The notes under the pieces: model-generated | What the model saw: the letters and a program-made list of their open reading frames with translations, nothing else | Told to the model about the DNA's origin: nothing | Database searches by the model: none | Program-made: the position numbers and the translations under genes | In this document: one piece after another, positions 1 through 8,347 of the stretch | Position numbering within the stretch: position 1 is the first letter of the stretch | Layout of the letters: every line of letters begins with the position of its first letter | NCBI GenBank assembly: GCA_003551645.1 | Contig: PUND01000099.1 | Coordinates: 1-34,517 of the forward strand | Reading direction: 5' to 3' | DNA from: Phycisphaerae bacterium | Lineage (GTDB): Bacteria > Planctomycetota > Phycisphaerae > SM23-33 | DNA: 34,517 bases

Positions 1-123
1 AGACAAAATGACCGCCGTCACCGCTTGCACGCGAAAACTCATCACCATCCTGAATGCCATGATCCGAAAAAACCACAAATGGACGTGTTCCTCCGCTTGA
101 CAAACAAGACAGTCGCTACGGGC
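1..123 (+). mobile_element. Right part of an IS110-family insertion sequence
   Basis: The transposase 3' end is followed by about 20 bases (CTTGACAAACAAGACAGTCG, 96-115) that resemble the short region after the stop codon in IS110-like elements. IS110 elements lack long terminal inverted repeats, so the boundary cannot be fixed by eye. I place it just before the tandem repeat that starts at 124. The left end is outside the window. Confidence 0.45.
2..100 (+). CDS. IS110-family transposase, C-terminal end (partial)
   Basis: An open frame enters from the left edge of the window and stops with TGA at 98-100. The last ~30 residues contain TAVTACTRKLITILNAM followed by a lysine/tryptophan-rich end. 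This matches the very C-terminus of IS110/IS1111 transposases (Transposase_20 domain), which typically ends in a K-L-hydrophobic-ILNAML-like helix just before a tryptophan. The RuvC-like DEDD domain and the catalytic serine lie outside the window, so I cannot tell whether the element is intact. The ATG at 8 is internal, not a start. The next gene, the FtsX-like permease, faces the opposite way, so the element sits at the 3' side of that operon. Confidence 0.72.
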   Translation, partial: DKMTAVTACTRKLITILNAMIRKNHKWTCSSA

Positions 124-151
124 CAATTCGCGACTCGCAATTCGCGATTCG
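124..151. repeat. Heptamer tandem repeat, 4 units
   Basis: Four consecutive 7-base units read on the plus strand: CAATTCG, CGACTCG, CAATTCG, CGATTCG. The array begins directly after the presumed right end of the IS110 element and lies on the 3' side of the minus-strand FtsX gene. No protein or RNA gene explains it. Confidence 0.7.
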
Positions 152-214
152 TCGGGCCGTATGCCCAAGCTACCGGCTGTCCGCCCGCGAGCCGCCGCGG
201 CAATTGCGGTCTCC

Positions 215-254
215 GGCTTAACTGTTCAACTGTCTAACGGCTCAACTGCTCAAC
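215..254. repeat. Octamer tandem repeat, 5 units, just after the FtsX stop codon
   Basis: Five consecutive 8-base units on the plus strand: GGCTTAAC, TGTTCAAC, TGTCTAAC, GGCTCAAC, TGCTCAAC. Four or five bases of each unit are constant. The array starts 10 bases beyond the stop codon of the minus-strand permease gene (265-267). A 5-bp hairpin (AACGG/CCGTT, 252-266) overlaps that stop codon. Confidence 0.7.
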
Positions 255-264
255 GGTTATCCCG

Positions 265-1482
265 TTACTCCAATGTCAGCGCCTTGACCACATCCACCCG
301 CGTCGCACGCCATGCCGGGTAAAGCCCGGCCACTACAGCCCCGGCCAGCGCCGCCCCGGCGGCAAGGGCTATCCACCGCCAGGTTATCTGAACGGTCAGC
401 AGCGGGCTTAGTGTCTCTATGGCCCAGCCGGCCGCGAAGCTCAGCACGACCCCGGCCACGGTGCCGGCGCCGGTGAGTATCAGCGACTCGGCCAGCACCT
501 GCCGCACTATGAACCCGCTCGAAGCGCCGGACGCCTTCAGAATCGCTATCTCACGCGTCCTCTGGAGCACCATGGTGTAGAGCGTCACCATGATAAACAA
601 AAACGCGATTATCAGCGCGATGACGTTCACCGCATCGACATAGCGGAACATGATGCCGAACCGTTCGATCAGCATCGCCCGATACCGGCTCAGCGGCACC
701 ACGTCCTGGCCGATGGTCCCGGCGATGTCCCGGGCGGCCGGCCCGGTGTCCACGCCGTCGCGCAGCTTCACGAACATCAGCGTGCTCTGGGTTATCTGGC
801 CGCTGCCGAACATGAACTGGGCCGTGCGGCGGGGCATCATCACCCGCGTCATGGCCCCGGCCGGGACTATGCCGACTATCTGCCAGTCGTGCCCGGCGGT
901 GGTTACGGTCTGGCCCACGCGGTAGTTGCCGGCCGCGGCAAGGCGGGTGTCTATGACAAGCTCCAAGGCGCTGCGGTCCGGGTCGGCGAGGTCCTCGGTG
1001 GTGATTTCTATCGGCTCATCCCCGGCGTCGCCGCCGGTGAGCAGCTTGTGCTCTATCCACTCGGCGAATCTCCCCTCGGGGTCGAAAAGCCGGCCCTGCG
1101 ACAGCTCCCTGCCGCCGGTAATGACCTCGAAATCACCCCGGTCCACACCGGCGATCATATGGTCCTGGCCGGCAAGCTCCATCGTCCAGGTGAACACAGG
1201 CGATACCCGCTCGACAAGGTCGCCATGCTCGCGGGCGATAATGTCGGCATAGCGGTCCGAAAGCCCGCTGCCGGATTTGTCCACGGCCGCATCGCCCCAG
1301 CCGCGCGGGAAGACTATCAGGTCGGCATCGACCGCCTCCCACCGGTCCGCGATTTCGTACAAGCTGCCGCGGCTAAGCCCGCTCAGCGCGATGAGCATGC
1401 ATATGCCGATGCCGATGCCCAGGGCGCTAAGCGCGCTCCTGAGCTTGTGATGAGTCAGGTTCGCAAGCGGCAGGTAAGCCAT
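265..1482 (-). CDS. ABC transporter permease, FtsX/MacB type
   Basis: This is an inner-membrane permease subunit of the type VII ABC (MacB/LolCE/FtsX) family, which uses ATP to move or extract substrates at the periplasmic face. It has 405 residues. A first membrane helix lies at about residues 15-36, followed by a periplasmic MacB_PCD-like domain to about 270. The C-terminal FtsX domain has three helices and the typical REIAILKASGAS loop that contacts the ATPase. It ends with the usual P-x-x-x-A-x-x-x-D-x-x-x-A-L pattern. The gene follows the HAD phosphatase with a 39-base gap, so the two are probably co-transcribed. No ATP-binding subunit lies next to it in the window; the partner may be beyond the left edge or elsewhere. 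The substrate cannot be told from sequence. Confidence 0.88.
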   Translation of the reverse strand: MAYLPLANLTHHKLRSALSALGIGIGICMLIALSGLSRGSLYEIADRWEAVDADLIVFPRGWGDAAVDKSGSGLSDRYADIIAREHGDLVERVSPVFTWTMELAGQDHMIAGVDRGDFEVITGGRELSQGRLFDPEGRFAEWIEHKLLTGGDAGDEPIEITTEDLADPDRSALELVIDTRLAAAGNYRVGQTVTTAGHDWQIVGIVPAGAMTRVMMPRRTAQFMFGSGQITQSTLMFVKLRDGVDTGPAARDIAGTIGQDVVPLSRYRAMLIERFGIMFRYVDAVNVIALIIAFLFIMVTLYTMVLQRTREIAILKASGASSGFIVRQVLAESLILTGAGTVAGVVLSFAAGWAIETLSPLLTVQITWRWIALAAGAALAGAVVAGLYPAWRATRVDVVKALTLE

Positions 1483-1521
1483 CGCGGAATCATCTCCGTT
1501 CGTGTCCCGGCGGCCGGTCGG

Positions 1522-2106
1522 CTATAGTCCCAGTACTCCGGGCAGTTCGGACAAATCTCGTATCACCATGTCCGCCAGGTCCGCGAAGTCCGGCCGCCGA
1601 TTCGGCGCCAGCAGGACCGCGAAGCACCCGGCGGTATTGGCGGCAACCATATCATAACGAAAGTCGCCCACGCACGCTGCCCGTCGCGGCTCGATGTTGA
1701 GCGTCTCGCAGGCCCGGACGATGCCGTCGGGTTCGGGCTTTATCGGCCCGGCCTCCCGCGACATCGACAGGTCGAACCGCAGCCGCGGGAACCGCCGCAG
1801 TACGGTCTCCATCGCCTCGCGGCAGTTGCGGGTCAGCAGTGCGGTCTTCAGACCGGCCGAGCGGATGCGCTCCAGAACATCCTCGGCCGACGGCATCAGC
1901 CGCGCCCGCCGGGCGGCGGACAGCTCCCGATCAAGCAGCGTTCGCTCGGCGGCGGCTCGCTCTTGAGGCGGCATCCGCCCGATTGCCTCGAGCACGCCGT
2001 CGGTTTCGTCAATCCCAAGCTCGGCGCGGATTGCGCCGAAATCCAGCAGCGGCTCGATCACGGTGCCGTCCATGTCGAAAATAACGCCGTCGAATCGTCT
2101 TCCCAT
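1522..2106 (-). CDS. HAD-superfamily phosphatase (phosphoglycolate phosphatase-like)
   Basis: This is a cytosolic phosphomonoesterase of the haloacid dehalogenase family. From the ATG at 2106 (194 residues) it shows motif I DMDGT at 11-15 (nucleophile Asp11, acid Asp13), motif II threonine in LLTRN near 92, motif III lysine in IKPEPDG near 123, and motif IV GDFRYD at 147-152. The cap is a small helical insertion after motif I, as in Gph/PgmB-like enzymes. I prefer the ATG at 2106 because GAGG lies 7 bases before it. An in-frame GTG at 2124 has a strong AAGGAG but only 3 bases away. The substrate is unknown. It diverges from the PA14 gene across about 77 bases and is probably the first gene of an operon with the FtsX permease. 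Confidence 0.85.
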   Translation of the reverse strand: MGRRFDGVIFDMDGTVIEPLLDFGAIRAELGIDETDGVLEAIGRMPPQERAAAERTLLDRELSAARRARLMPSAEDVLERIRSAGLKTALLTRNCREAMETVLRRFPRLRFDLSMSREAGPIKPEPDGIVRACETLNIEPRRAACVGDFRYDMVAANTAGCFAVLLAPNRRPDFADLADMVIRDLSELPGVLGL

Positions 2107-2183
2107 CCGGTCGCCTCGGTTCACCCGCTCCTTGAATTTAACCGTGCCGAACCCGGCGTTGCCACGGTAAACTTGTCGGTGTA

Positions 2184-4229
2184 ATGCGAGGTGTCCTGGT
2201 AAAGGCGATTTTGGCTCTGGTGGCGCTTTCGGGCCTGGTCCGGACGGCCTCGGGCCAGCCGTGGCACAGAAGGGACTGGTCGCATCGTCGGGTGGTGGAC
2301 GTCGTCGAGCCGCAGCGATTGCGTTTTCCCGGCGAAGACCTGGCCGTGGTTGAATTCCGCACGGCCGGTCAGGTGCTGCCGGACGGGCGGGACATCCACG
2401 TGACCACCGCCACCGGTGCGGCCGTGCCCAGCAGGGTGCTACAGGTCGGCCCGGGGGATACGGCGAGGGTCGTGTTCGCTCTGGCTGCGGGCACCAGGTA
2501 CATAATCTACTACGGCAACGAGGATGCCGACCCGCCGGAGCGTACGGATATCCGCAGGGGTGTGCTGCTGGAGACGTGGGCTTATCCCGGCGGGCCGATG
2601 GACACGCTCGAGCAGGTGCGGGAGATTTTCGACAACGTCGATGAGGTTATCGGCAGGGGGTTCCGCGACAATATATTCCTGGGGCACAACCCATTCGGGC
2701 CACAGAATCGTCTGGCCAGCCGGTTCACCGGATACCTGCTGGTTCCGCGGACGGCGACCTACACGTTCGCCGTGTCCAGCAACGACGCGTCGTTCCTGCT
2801 GATAGACGGCGAGCTGGTTATAGACAACGGCGGGCGGCGCAGACCACAGCGCCGTGCCGAGAATACCGCCGAGGTCCGCCTGACAGCCGGGGCACACGAG
2901 GTGGTCTTCTACCACGTCTGCGCGGGCGGTGCTCCCGTGGCGGCGCTGGCGTGGAAGTCGCCGGAAAGCGGGGACTTCGAGCCGGTGCCGGCCGAGGCAT
3001 TCCTGCCGGTCTCGCAAGTTCGGGTCGGACCGATGGAGACTCAGGGCAGGGGCTGGAACGTGGATTTCGAAGCCGTCCACGCCGGCGAGACCTGGATGAA
3101 GGATCGGTATTACCAGCGGTACAAGTTCTCGGCCCGGCATAGTGTCCGCCGGCCGCGCCAGTGGCAATGGAGCTTCGGCGACGGGCAGGAAGCGACCGGC
3201 GACGAGGTCGAGCACGTTTATCTGCGAGACGGGGAGTACACCGTCACCGTGACCGGCCAGATCGGCAACGACCAGTTCAGTCGCTCGCACCGCATCGTCG
3301 TTTCCCGGCCGTGGGACCGGGTTACCGCGCGGCGGCTGGACTCGGTGAGCGACTACGCGGCCATCGTGGCCGAGTACTACTTCGACGCCCTCGAACCGCC
3401 GCCGCTGGCGGAGGCCATCCTGCTGCTTCACGAAGCGGACCGCACCGCCGAACTCATCCGGGCGGGGGCCTCGCTCGTCGCTCGCGAGCGGGCGCCGGCG
3501 GAGGTGTTGTCGTCGGCCGCGGTCATCTACGCCGATGTGCTTTTGGAACAGGGGCTCGCCGCCGCCGCGGCCGAGGCCCTCGCCAGGGCCGAGGCCATGA
3601 CCGACGACCCACGGACCTCGGCCGCGCTGCTGGTCCGGGCGGGGCGGACGGCACTGGACGAGGCCCGCGATACCGACAAGGCGATGAGGTGCTTTTCGCG
3701 GGTGGTCGGCGAGCTTGCGCTGTTGACGTCGTCGCCGGATATTCGGCTGGCCCGAATCGGGCTGGGCGATGTGCATCGGGCCCTGGGCGATGCCGAGAAG
3801 GCGGCCGAGGCGTACGCCCGCGCCGGGCAGGGCCGGTCGATACCGGCCGAGCGGTTGCCGTTCGTCAAGGGCAACTACGCCCGCCACGTCGAGGCGTACA
3901 TCCGCTCCGAAGACTACGATGCCGCCGCGGACTATCTGAGGCGGTGGTCGGAAACGTTCCCGTCGGACAAGCTGGAGGGCTACTGGTCGCTGCTTAAGGT
4001 TCGCTACCACTTGGAACTGGACGAGCCGGCCGCGGCCGCCGTCGAGGCGACCACGCTGGTGAACGCCAACCCGGATTCCAACTACGCGGCGGAGCTTCTG
4101 ATGCTGGCGGCCGAGGCCTACGGCAGGCAGAACAAGCCCGCCGAGCGGGATGCCGCCTGGCGGCGGGTCGTGGAGCACTATCCGGAATCGGAGCTGGCAA
4201 TCGAGGCGGCGGATAAGCTGGGTATGTAG
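2184..4229 (+). CDS. Secreted PA14-PKD-TPR protein
   Basis: This is an exported multi-domain protein of 681 residues. A signal peptide covers residues 1-24 (cleavage near TASG-Q). A short beta region with a W-x-x-R start follows (25-110). A PA14 beta-barrel spans about 126-275, with SNDASFLLIDGELVIDN around 199-215. A PKD domain spans about 300-375 and carries the hallmark WSFGDG at 329-334. The rest (about 390-681) is alpha-helical, rich in Ala/Glu/Arg, and reads as repeated TPR-like hairpins. PA14 usually binds carbohydrate, PKD usually serves as an extracellular spacer, and TPRs bind proteins, so a cell-surface scaffold is likely. No catalytic domain is visible. No S-layer, LPXTG or PEP-CTERM sorting tail is seen. 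The domain identities are well supported; the role is inferred. Confidence 0.82.
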   Translation: MRGVLVKAILALVALSGLVRTASGQPWHRRDWSHRRVVDVVEPQRLRFPGEDLAVVEFRTAGQVLPDGRDIHVTTATGAAVPSRVLQVGPGDTARVVFALAAGTRYIIYYGNEDADPPERTDIRRGVLLETWAYPGGPMDTLEQVREIFDNVDEVIGRGFRDNIFLGHNPFGPQNRLASRFTGYLLVPRTATYTFAVSSNDASFLLIDGELVIDNGGRRRPQRRAENTAEVRLTAGAHEVVFYHVCAGGAPVAALAWKSPESGDFEPVPAEAFLPVSQVRVGPMETQGRGWNVDFEAVHAGETWMKDRYYQRYKFSARHSVRRPRQWQWSFGDGQEATGDEVEHVYLRDGEYTVTVTGQIGNDQFSRSHRIVVSRPWDRVTARRLDSVSDYAAIVAEYYFDALEPPPLAEAILLLHEADRTAELIRAGASLVARERAPAEVLSSAAVIYADVLLEQGLAAAAAEALARAEAMTDDPRTSAALLVRAGRTALDEARDTDKAMRCFSRVVGELALLTSSPDIRLARIGLGDVHRALGDAEKAAEAYARAGQGRSIPAERLPFVKGNYARHVEAYIRSEDYDAAADYLRRWSETFPSDKLEGYWSLLKVRYHLELDEPAAAAVEATTLVNANPDSNYAAELLMLAAEAYGRQNKPAERDAAWRRVVEHYPESELAIEAADKLGM

Positions 4230-4248
4230 TCGTCCGCAGGGGCTGCGA

Positions 4249-4276
4249 TTGCATCGGTCGGTTCATTTCGCATAAT
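4249..4276 (+). promoter_or_regulatory. Possible sigma-70 promoter for the Sua5-phosphatase/RpiB operon
   Basis: TTGCAT at 4249-4254 and CATAAT at 4271-4276 are separated by 16 bases, 26 bases before the start codon at 4302. The -10 matches consensus at five of six positions and the -35 at three of six. It lies in the only gap (72 bases) before this gene pair. Confidence 0.35.
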
Positions 4277-4301
4277 GTGTCGCGGGTCAGATTGTTAGAC
4301 T

Positions 4302-5414
4302 ATGGAAACTCGGTTAATCAAGATCGGAACGGATGCGGATGCCTCTTCGGCCGCGGCCGAGGGCGCACGCGTACTGAACGCCGGCGGGCTGGTGGGTTTT
4401 CCGACCGAGACTGTTTACGGAATTGCGGCGGTGGCCACCGACGACGACGCCATGGAGCGCCTACGGGAGACCAAGAGCCGTCCCGACCGGCCGTTCAGCG
4501 TTCACCTCGGCAGGCGGGAGGATGCCTTCCGCTACGTGGACGCCACGCCCATGCGCGCCCGGCTGCTGATGGAAAAGGCCTGGCCGGGTCCGCTGACGCT
4601 GCTTCTGCCTACCGGCGGGGTGCTGGCCGACCCGCGGCTTCAGAAGGAAGGTCTTTACGGGCGACTCTGCTACGATGAGACCATCGGGCTGCGCTGCCCG
4701 TCTGATGAGGTGGCTTCACGACTGCTGTCGTCGGTGGATGCGCCGGTGGTGGCGCCCAGCGCAAACCGCGCCGGCTCACAATCGCCTCGGACCGGGGATG
4801 ATGTGCTCAACGAGATGGACGGGCGGATAGACCTGCTCATCGACGCCGGGCCTACGCGGTACGGACAGGACAGCACCATAGTCCTGTTCGACGCCGACGG
4901 CTGGCGTATGATACGCAAGGGGGTTTACGACGAGCGGTCCATACGGCGGATGATGCGCCGCCGGGTGCTGTTTGTCTGCAGCGGGAACACCTGTCGGAGT
5001 CCGCTGGCCGCGGGCCTGGCGAAGAAGCTGCTGGCCGACCGGCTGGGCTGTCGGGTGGGCGATCTTCCCAAACACGGCGTGGAGATATCGTCGGCGGGCC
5101 TGCACGCCGCCGAGGGTGCAGGCGCCAGCGCCGAGGCGGTGCGGGTTGCCCGCGAGCGGGGGGCGGATATTTCCAGGCACCGCACGCGCAACGCCACTGC
5201 CGAGTTGATAACCGGCGCGGATATGGTATTCTGCATGACCGAAGCTCAGGTGGCCGACGCCGAACGCCTTGCCCGGGCGGGGGCCGATATCCGACGGCTT
5301 GACCGGCAAGCGGATATACCCGACCCGGTGGGCGGCGGGGCCGACGACTACCGCCGGGCGGCCGGCAGAATCGAACAGGCCGTGGACAAGCTACTGTCAG
5401 AAGGAATGTTATGA
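4302..5414 (+). CDS. Fusion of Sua5/YrdC threonylcarbamoyl-AMP synthase and a YwlE-like LMW phosphatase
   Basis: This 370-residue protein has two enzymes in one chain. Residues 1-215 are a YrdC domain with FPTETVYGI at 33-41, KSRPDRPFSVH at 58-68 and APSAN at 151-155. YrdC makes threonylcarbamoyl-AMP from Thr, bicarbonate and ATP for tRNA t6A37. Residues 220-370 are a low-molecular-weight phosphatase with the CX5R loop CSGNTCR (Cys226, Arg232) and a general-acid Asp-Pro at 341-342. Thr230 sits where B. subtilis YwlE has Thr11, the residue known to favour phospho-arginine, so this half may be a protein-arginine phosphatase rather than a tyrosine one. The stop overlaps the rpiB start (ATGA). 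No Shine-Dalgarno is obvious before the ATG. Confidence 0.92.
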   Translation: METRLIKIGTDADASSAAAEGARVLNAGGLVGFPTETVYGIAAVATDDDAMERLRETKSRPDRPFSVHLGRREDAFRYVDATPMRARLLMEKAWPGPLTLLLPTGGVLADPRLQKEGLYGRLCYDETIGLRCPSDEVASRLLSSVDAPVVAPSANRAGSQSPRTGDDVLNEMDGRIDLLIDAGPTRYGQDSTIVLFDADGWRMIRKGVYDERSIRRMMRRRVLFVCSGNTCRSPLAAGLAKKLLADRLGCRVGDLPKHGVEISSAGLHAAEGAGASAEAVRVARERGADISRHRTRNATAELITGADMVFCMTEAQVADAERLARAGADIRRLDRQADIPDPVGGGADDYRRAAGRIEQAVDKLLSEGML

Positions 5415-5905
5415 AAATAGCACTGGCCGCCGATCATCGCGGGTATGCCGTCAAGGAGAAGGTAGCTATCCTCCTCGGCGAGCTTGGGCACGAGGTCCTG
5501 GATATGGGCACCAACAGCGCCCAGAGCTGTGACTATCCGGACATCGCCTACCCGGCCGCAAAGGCGGTCGCCGAGAGCAGCGCCGACAGGGCGGTTCTGA
5601 TATGCGGCAGCGGCATAGGGGTGGATATTGTGGCCAACAAAATCGCCGGCGTCCGTGCCGCGCTGTGCCACGACGAACTGACCGCCCAGCTCTCCCGCCG
5701 ACACAACAACGCCAACGCCCTGTGCATCGCCGCCGACGTGCTGGGTGAGGAGCTTATGCGGCGAATCGTAATAAGCTGGCTGGACACCGAGTTCGAGGGC
5801 GGGGGCAGGCACCAGCGCCGCGTCGAGAAAATCGCCTGGATAGAGCAGGGCAAAGACCCCGCCGCGTTCGACGAGGCCACCGGAGCCGAGACCGCCTCAT
5901 CTTGA
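5411..5905 (+). CDS. rpiB: Ribose-5-phosphate isomerase B
   Basis: RpiB interconverts ribose 5-phosphate and ribulose 5-phosphate in the pentose phosphate pathway. The 164-residue chain has the family landmarks ADHRGY at 7-12, CDYPD at 40-44 and ICGSGIG at 64-70 with the catalytic Cys65. It continues with the conserved RHNNANAL segment at 97-104 and the C-terminal FEGGGRHQRRV region at 128-138. The usual length is about 145-155. Its start overlaps the upstream stop by four bases, so translation is coupled. B. subtilis keeps the same neighbours (ywlC sua5, ywlE, ywlF rpiB), which supports the YwlE reading of the upstream fusion. It converges on the next minus-strand gene with 24 bases between. 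Confidence 0.95.
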   Translation: MKIALAADHRGYAVKEKVAILLGELGHEVLDMGTNSAQSCDYPDIAYPAAKAVAESSADRAVLICGSGIGVDIVANKIAGVRAALCHDELTAQLSRRHNNANALCIAADVLGEELMRRIVISWLDTEFEGGGRHQRRVEKIAWIEQGKDPAAFDEATGAETASS

Positions 5906-5929
5906 CCGACCATTGCCGGTCCGGGGGCC

Positions 5930-7093
5930 TCAGTGCGAGAGCTTTCTGGCGGTCGGGCCGGGCCGGGCGCCTTCTTTCGGCTCCGGGGCGTCCCTTTCCT
6001 CCGGGCCGTCCAGGCGGTGGTTCGCGAAATACCAGTGAACCAGGGCGGTGTATGTGGCCAGCCCCAGGATCACGAACACCAGCACGCCGAAGCGTATCTG
6101 ATCCGGCAGCAGAGGATCGGCGGTAATGCGGTTCGCCCAGCCGTACAGGAACCCGCACACAGCCAGTGTCAGCATCAACACGTTCTGCAGGCGTGTGACT
6201 CTGTCGTGGCTCCATCCGCAGCGGACCAGCAGGTGGAAGTGGAACTCACGGTGCGGTCGCATGGGGTTGTGGCCCTGAAACACTCGCTTGATGACCGTTA
6301 TCAGAGGGTCCCAGATGAACAAGCTCAGGGGCAGCACGAAGGAGATCCAGGGGATGCCGGTTGTTGATGCGCCTATCAGCACCAGCATCGCAAGCCCGAA
6401 GCCCAGAACGGTCGCGCCCATGTCGCCCATGAACATCTTCGCCTTCGGGAAGTTGTGCGGCAGGAACCCCAGGCACGCGCCGCCGATTGCCCCGGCGGTG
6501 TAGATGCTGTTGCCGCTGCCGGCGAAAAGCAGCATGATTGAGATCGTCATGCCCGCCCAGACTCCCTGAGAGGCGGCGAGTCCGTTGATGCCGTCCATGA
6601 AGTTGTAGGCGTTCACGAAGCCGACCACGAACATCGTCGCCAGCAGGAACCCCAGCCACTCCGGCAGGACCACGCGGCCGGCATATATGGGCAGACCGAA
6701 GCCGGTGGGCACCAGACCGATAAGCCCGATAGACAGCCCCGCGACCAGTATGTGCACCAGCAGCCGGGGCGTGGCGGGGATATTGACCATGTCGTCGAAG
6801 AAGCTGATGCCGGCGACCAGCCCGCCTACACCGGCGGCCCAGAGAAAAGCCGGGCTTGGGCGGAATACGACCGCGACGCCGATAAGTACGCCCAGGATAA
6901 TCGCCACCCCTCCGGTCCGCGGCGTCGGTGTGCTGTGGCTGGAGCGGCGGCCGGGAATATCGATCAGTCTGAGTCGCTCGCCAAGGTGTCTTACCGGAAA
7001 GGCCAGCAGGAAAGCCGCGATGGCCGCGACCACGAAGCCGATGGGCATGCGCCAGTGCGAGCCGGGTATGAAAAGGTATGTGAAAGCACTCAC
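5930..7093 (-). CDS. WbpL/WecA-type polyprenyl-phosphate sugar-1-phosphate transferase
   Basis: This integral membrane enzyme transfers a (HexNAc/amino-sugar)-1-phosphate from a UDP-sugar to undecaprenyl phosphate, starting a surface glycan. It has 387 residues and about ten hydrophobic helices. Family motifs are SSHSTPTPRTGG near 51-62, the magnesium-binding FFDD at 98-101, NAYNFMDGINGLA at 161-173, FMGDMGA at 221-227 and the cytoplasmic histidine loop PHREFHFH at 280-287. The N-terminus resembles WbpL more than WecA or MraY, and the gene is in one operon with a WbpM-type dehydratase, a known WbpL partner. The start is GTG with GGGAGG 8 bases upstream. The charged tail after about residue 362 is non-conserved. 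The acceptor is well supported by family; the sugar is inferred. Confidence 0.9.
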   Translation of the reverse strand: MSAFTYLFIPGSHWRMPIGFVVAAIAAFLLAFPVRHLGERLRLIDIPGRRSSHSTPTPRTGGVAIILGVLIGVAVVFRPSPAFLWAAGVGGLVAGISFFDDMVNIPATPRLLVHILVAGLSIGLIGLVPTGFGLPIYAGRVVLPEWLGFLLATMFVVGFVNAYNFMDGINGLAASQGVWAGMTISIMLLFAGSGNSIYTAGAIGGACLGFLPHNFPKAKMFMGDMGATVLGFGLAMLVLIGASTTGIPWISFVLPLSLFIWDPLITVIKRVFQGHNPMRPHREFHFHLLVRCGWSHDRVTRLQNVLMLTLAVCGFLYGWANRITADPLLPDQIRFGVLVFVILGLATYTALVHWYFANHRLDGPEERDAPEPKEGARPGPTARKLSH

Positions 7094-7192
7094 TGGCCGA
7101 CCTCCCGTGTAGGGGAATCGCCGTAGATGGCGGTGCGGTCTGTCCGGGTGGTCGATGTCATTGATGGATACTGCGCAAACTCGTCTTATAAC

Positions 7193-8347
7193 TCAAGCTT
7201 TGCCGGCCGCTGCCGACAGCGACTCGACCAGAGCATCCCGCACCAGTTCAGCGCATTGCTCTGTCAATCCGCCGAAAAACGGCAATGCTATGGTTCTGGC
7301 ACCTATGCGCTCGGTTTGCGGGAAGTCTCCCTCACGCGTGCCAAGCTCGCTTCTGACAAACGTCTGTAGGTGTATCGGCGCGAAGTAGTCGCTGCATGAG
7401 ACGCCTCTTGCCCGAAGGTGCTCCATAATTACCTGCCTGTCCCGGCGTGTGAACTCGTCGGCAAGGCGGATGACATAGACGAACCAGCTAGCGTTCTCGC
7501 GCTCGGCCATCGGCGGCAGGTGGATTCCGGGGACCTCCGCCAGCACCGAATCGTAAAGCTTTGCCGCCTCGCGCCGCCGACTAAGTATTGCCTCCAGCCG
7601 CCGCATCTGGGCGGCGCCGATCGCGGCGCATGGTTCGGCCATGCGGTAATTGTACCCCAGCCGGGGGTGGGCGAGCCAGCCGCCGCCGCCGGCGTCGCGA
7701 CCCTGGTTGCGCATCGAGACGCACAGGTCGCGCATGTCGTCGCGGTCAGTGATGATCATCCCGCCCTCGCCGGTGGTGATCTGCTTGTTGGGGTAGAAGG
7801 CGAACACGCCGCATTCGCCGAAGCTTCCAGCGGCCCGGCCGCCCAGCTTGCCGCCCAGGGCCTCGCAGCAATCCTCTATCAGGGCCAGCCCGTGCTTGCG
7901 GGCGATGGTCTCATAGCTGTCGAAATGGGCCATATTGCCGAATACCTCCACCGGCAGTATCGCCTTTGTCCGGGGCGTGACCGCCGCCTCGACGGCCGCG
8001 GGGTCGAGGTTGTAGCTTTCGGGGTCGATGTCGGCGAAGACCGGCTTCGCGCCCTCGAACAGAAGGCAGTTGGTGGTGGCGATGAACGAAAAGGGCGTCG
8101 TTACGACCTCGTCGCCGGCGCCTATGCCCAGAGCTCGCACGCACAGGTGCAGACCGGCCGTGCCGCTGGAGACGCCCACGCCGTGTCGCCGGCCTGCCGC
8201 GTCGGCGACCGCGCGCTCCAGTTGCTCAAGGTGCGGGCCAATGCTCAGGCGCCCATCGCGCAGCATCAGCTCAAGGGCCGCGAGCGCATCGGCAACTGTA
8301 TCGTCGTCCAGGTCCGGCCTGGCCAGCGGTATCGGCTGATATGTCAC
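7193..8347 (-). CDS. DegT/DnrJ/EryC1/StrS sugar aminotransferase
   Basis: This is a PLP-dependent enzyme of 384 residues that puts an amino group on a keto-sugar nucleotide. The PLP lysine is Lys188 in YPNKQITTGEGG, the ring-binding Asp is in LIEDCCEALG (Asp159), and the phosphate contact SSGTAGLH lies at 60-67. The C-terminal region has NYRMAEPCAAIGAAQ, typical of the family. Its ATG overlaps the stop of the upstream dehydratase gene (ATGA), so the two are translationally coupled. The dehydratase's 4-keto-6-deoxy product is therefore the likely substrate, giving a 4-amino-4,6-dideoxy-HexNAc nucleotide as with PglE or WbpE-like enzymes. No PglD-like acetyltransferase lies nearby, so the amine may stay free or be modified by another locus. 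Confidence 0.92.
   Translation of the reverse strand: MTYQPIPLARPDLDDDTVADALAALELMLRDGRLSIGPHLEQLERAVADAAGRRHGVGVSSGTAGLHLCVRALGIGAGDEVVTTPFSFIATTNCLLFEGAKPVFADIDPESYNLDPAAVEAAVTPRTKAILPVEVFGNMAHFDSYETIARKHGLALIEDCCEALGGKLGGRAAGSFGECGVFAFYPNKQITTGEGGMIITDRDDMRDLCVSMRNQGRDAGGGGWLAHPRLGYNYRMAEPCAAIGAAQMRRLEAILSRRREAAKLYDSVLAEVPGIHLPPMAERENASWFVYVIRLADEFTRRDRQVIMEHLRARGVSCSDYFAPIHLQTFVRSELGTREGDFPQTERIGARTIALPFFGGLTEQCAELVRDALVESLSAAAGKA

Noticed and set aside
25-237. Small plus-strand frame of 70 codons at the left edge
   Set aside because: It overlaps the IS110 transposase end in another frame and runs through tandem repeats.
2439-4178. Minus-strand open frame of 579 codons
   Set aside because: Antisense to the PA14-PKD-TPR gene; composition is Arg/Gly/Pro/His-rich without domains.
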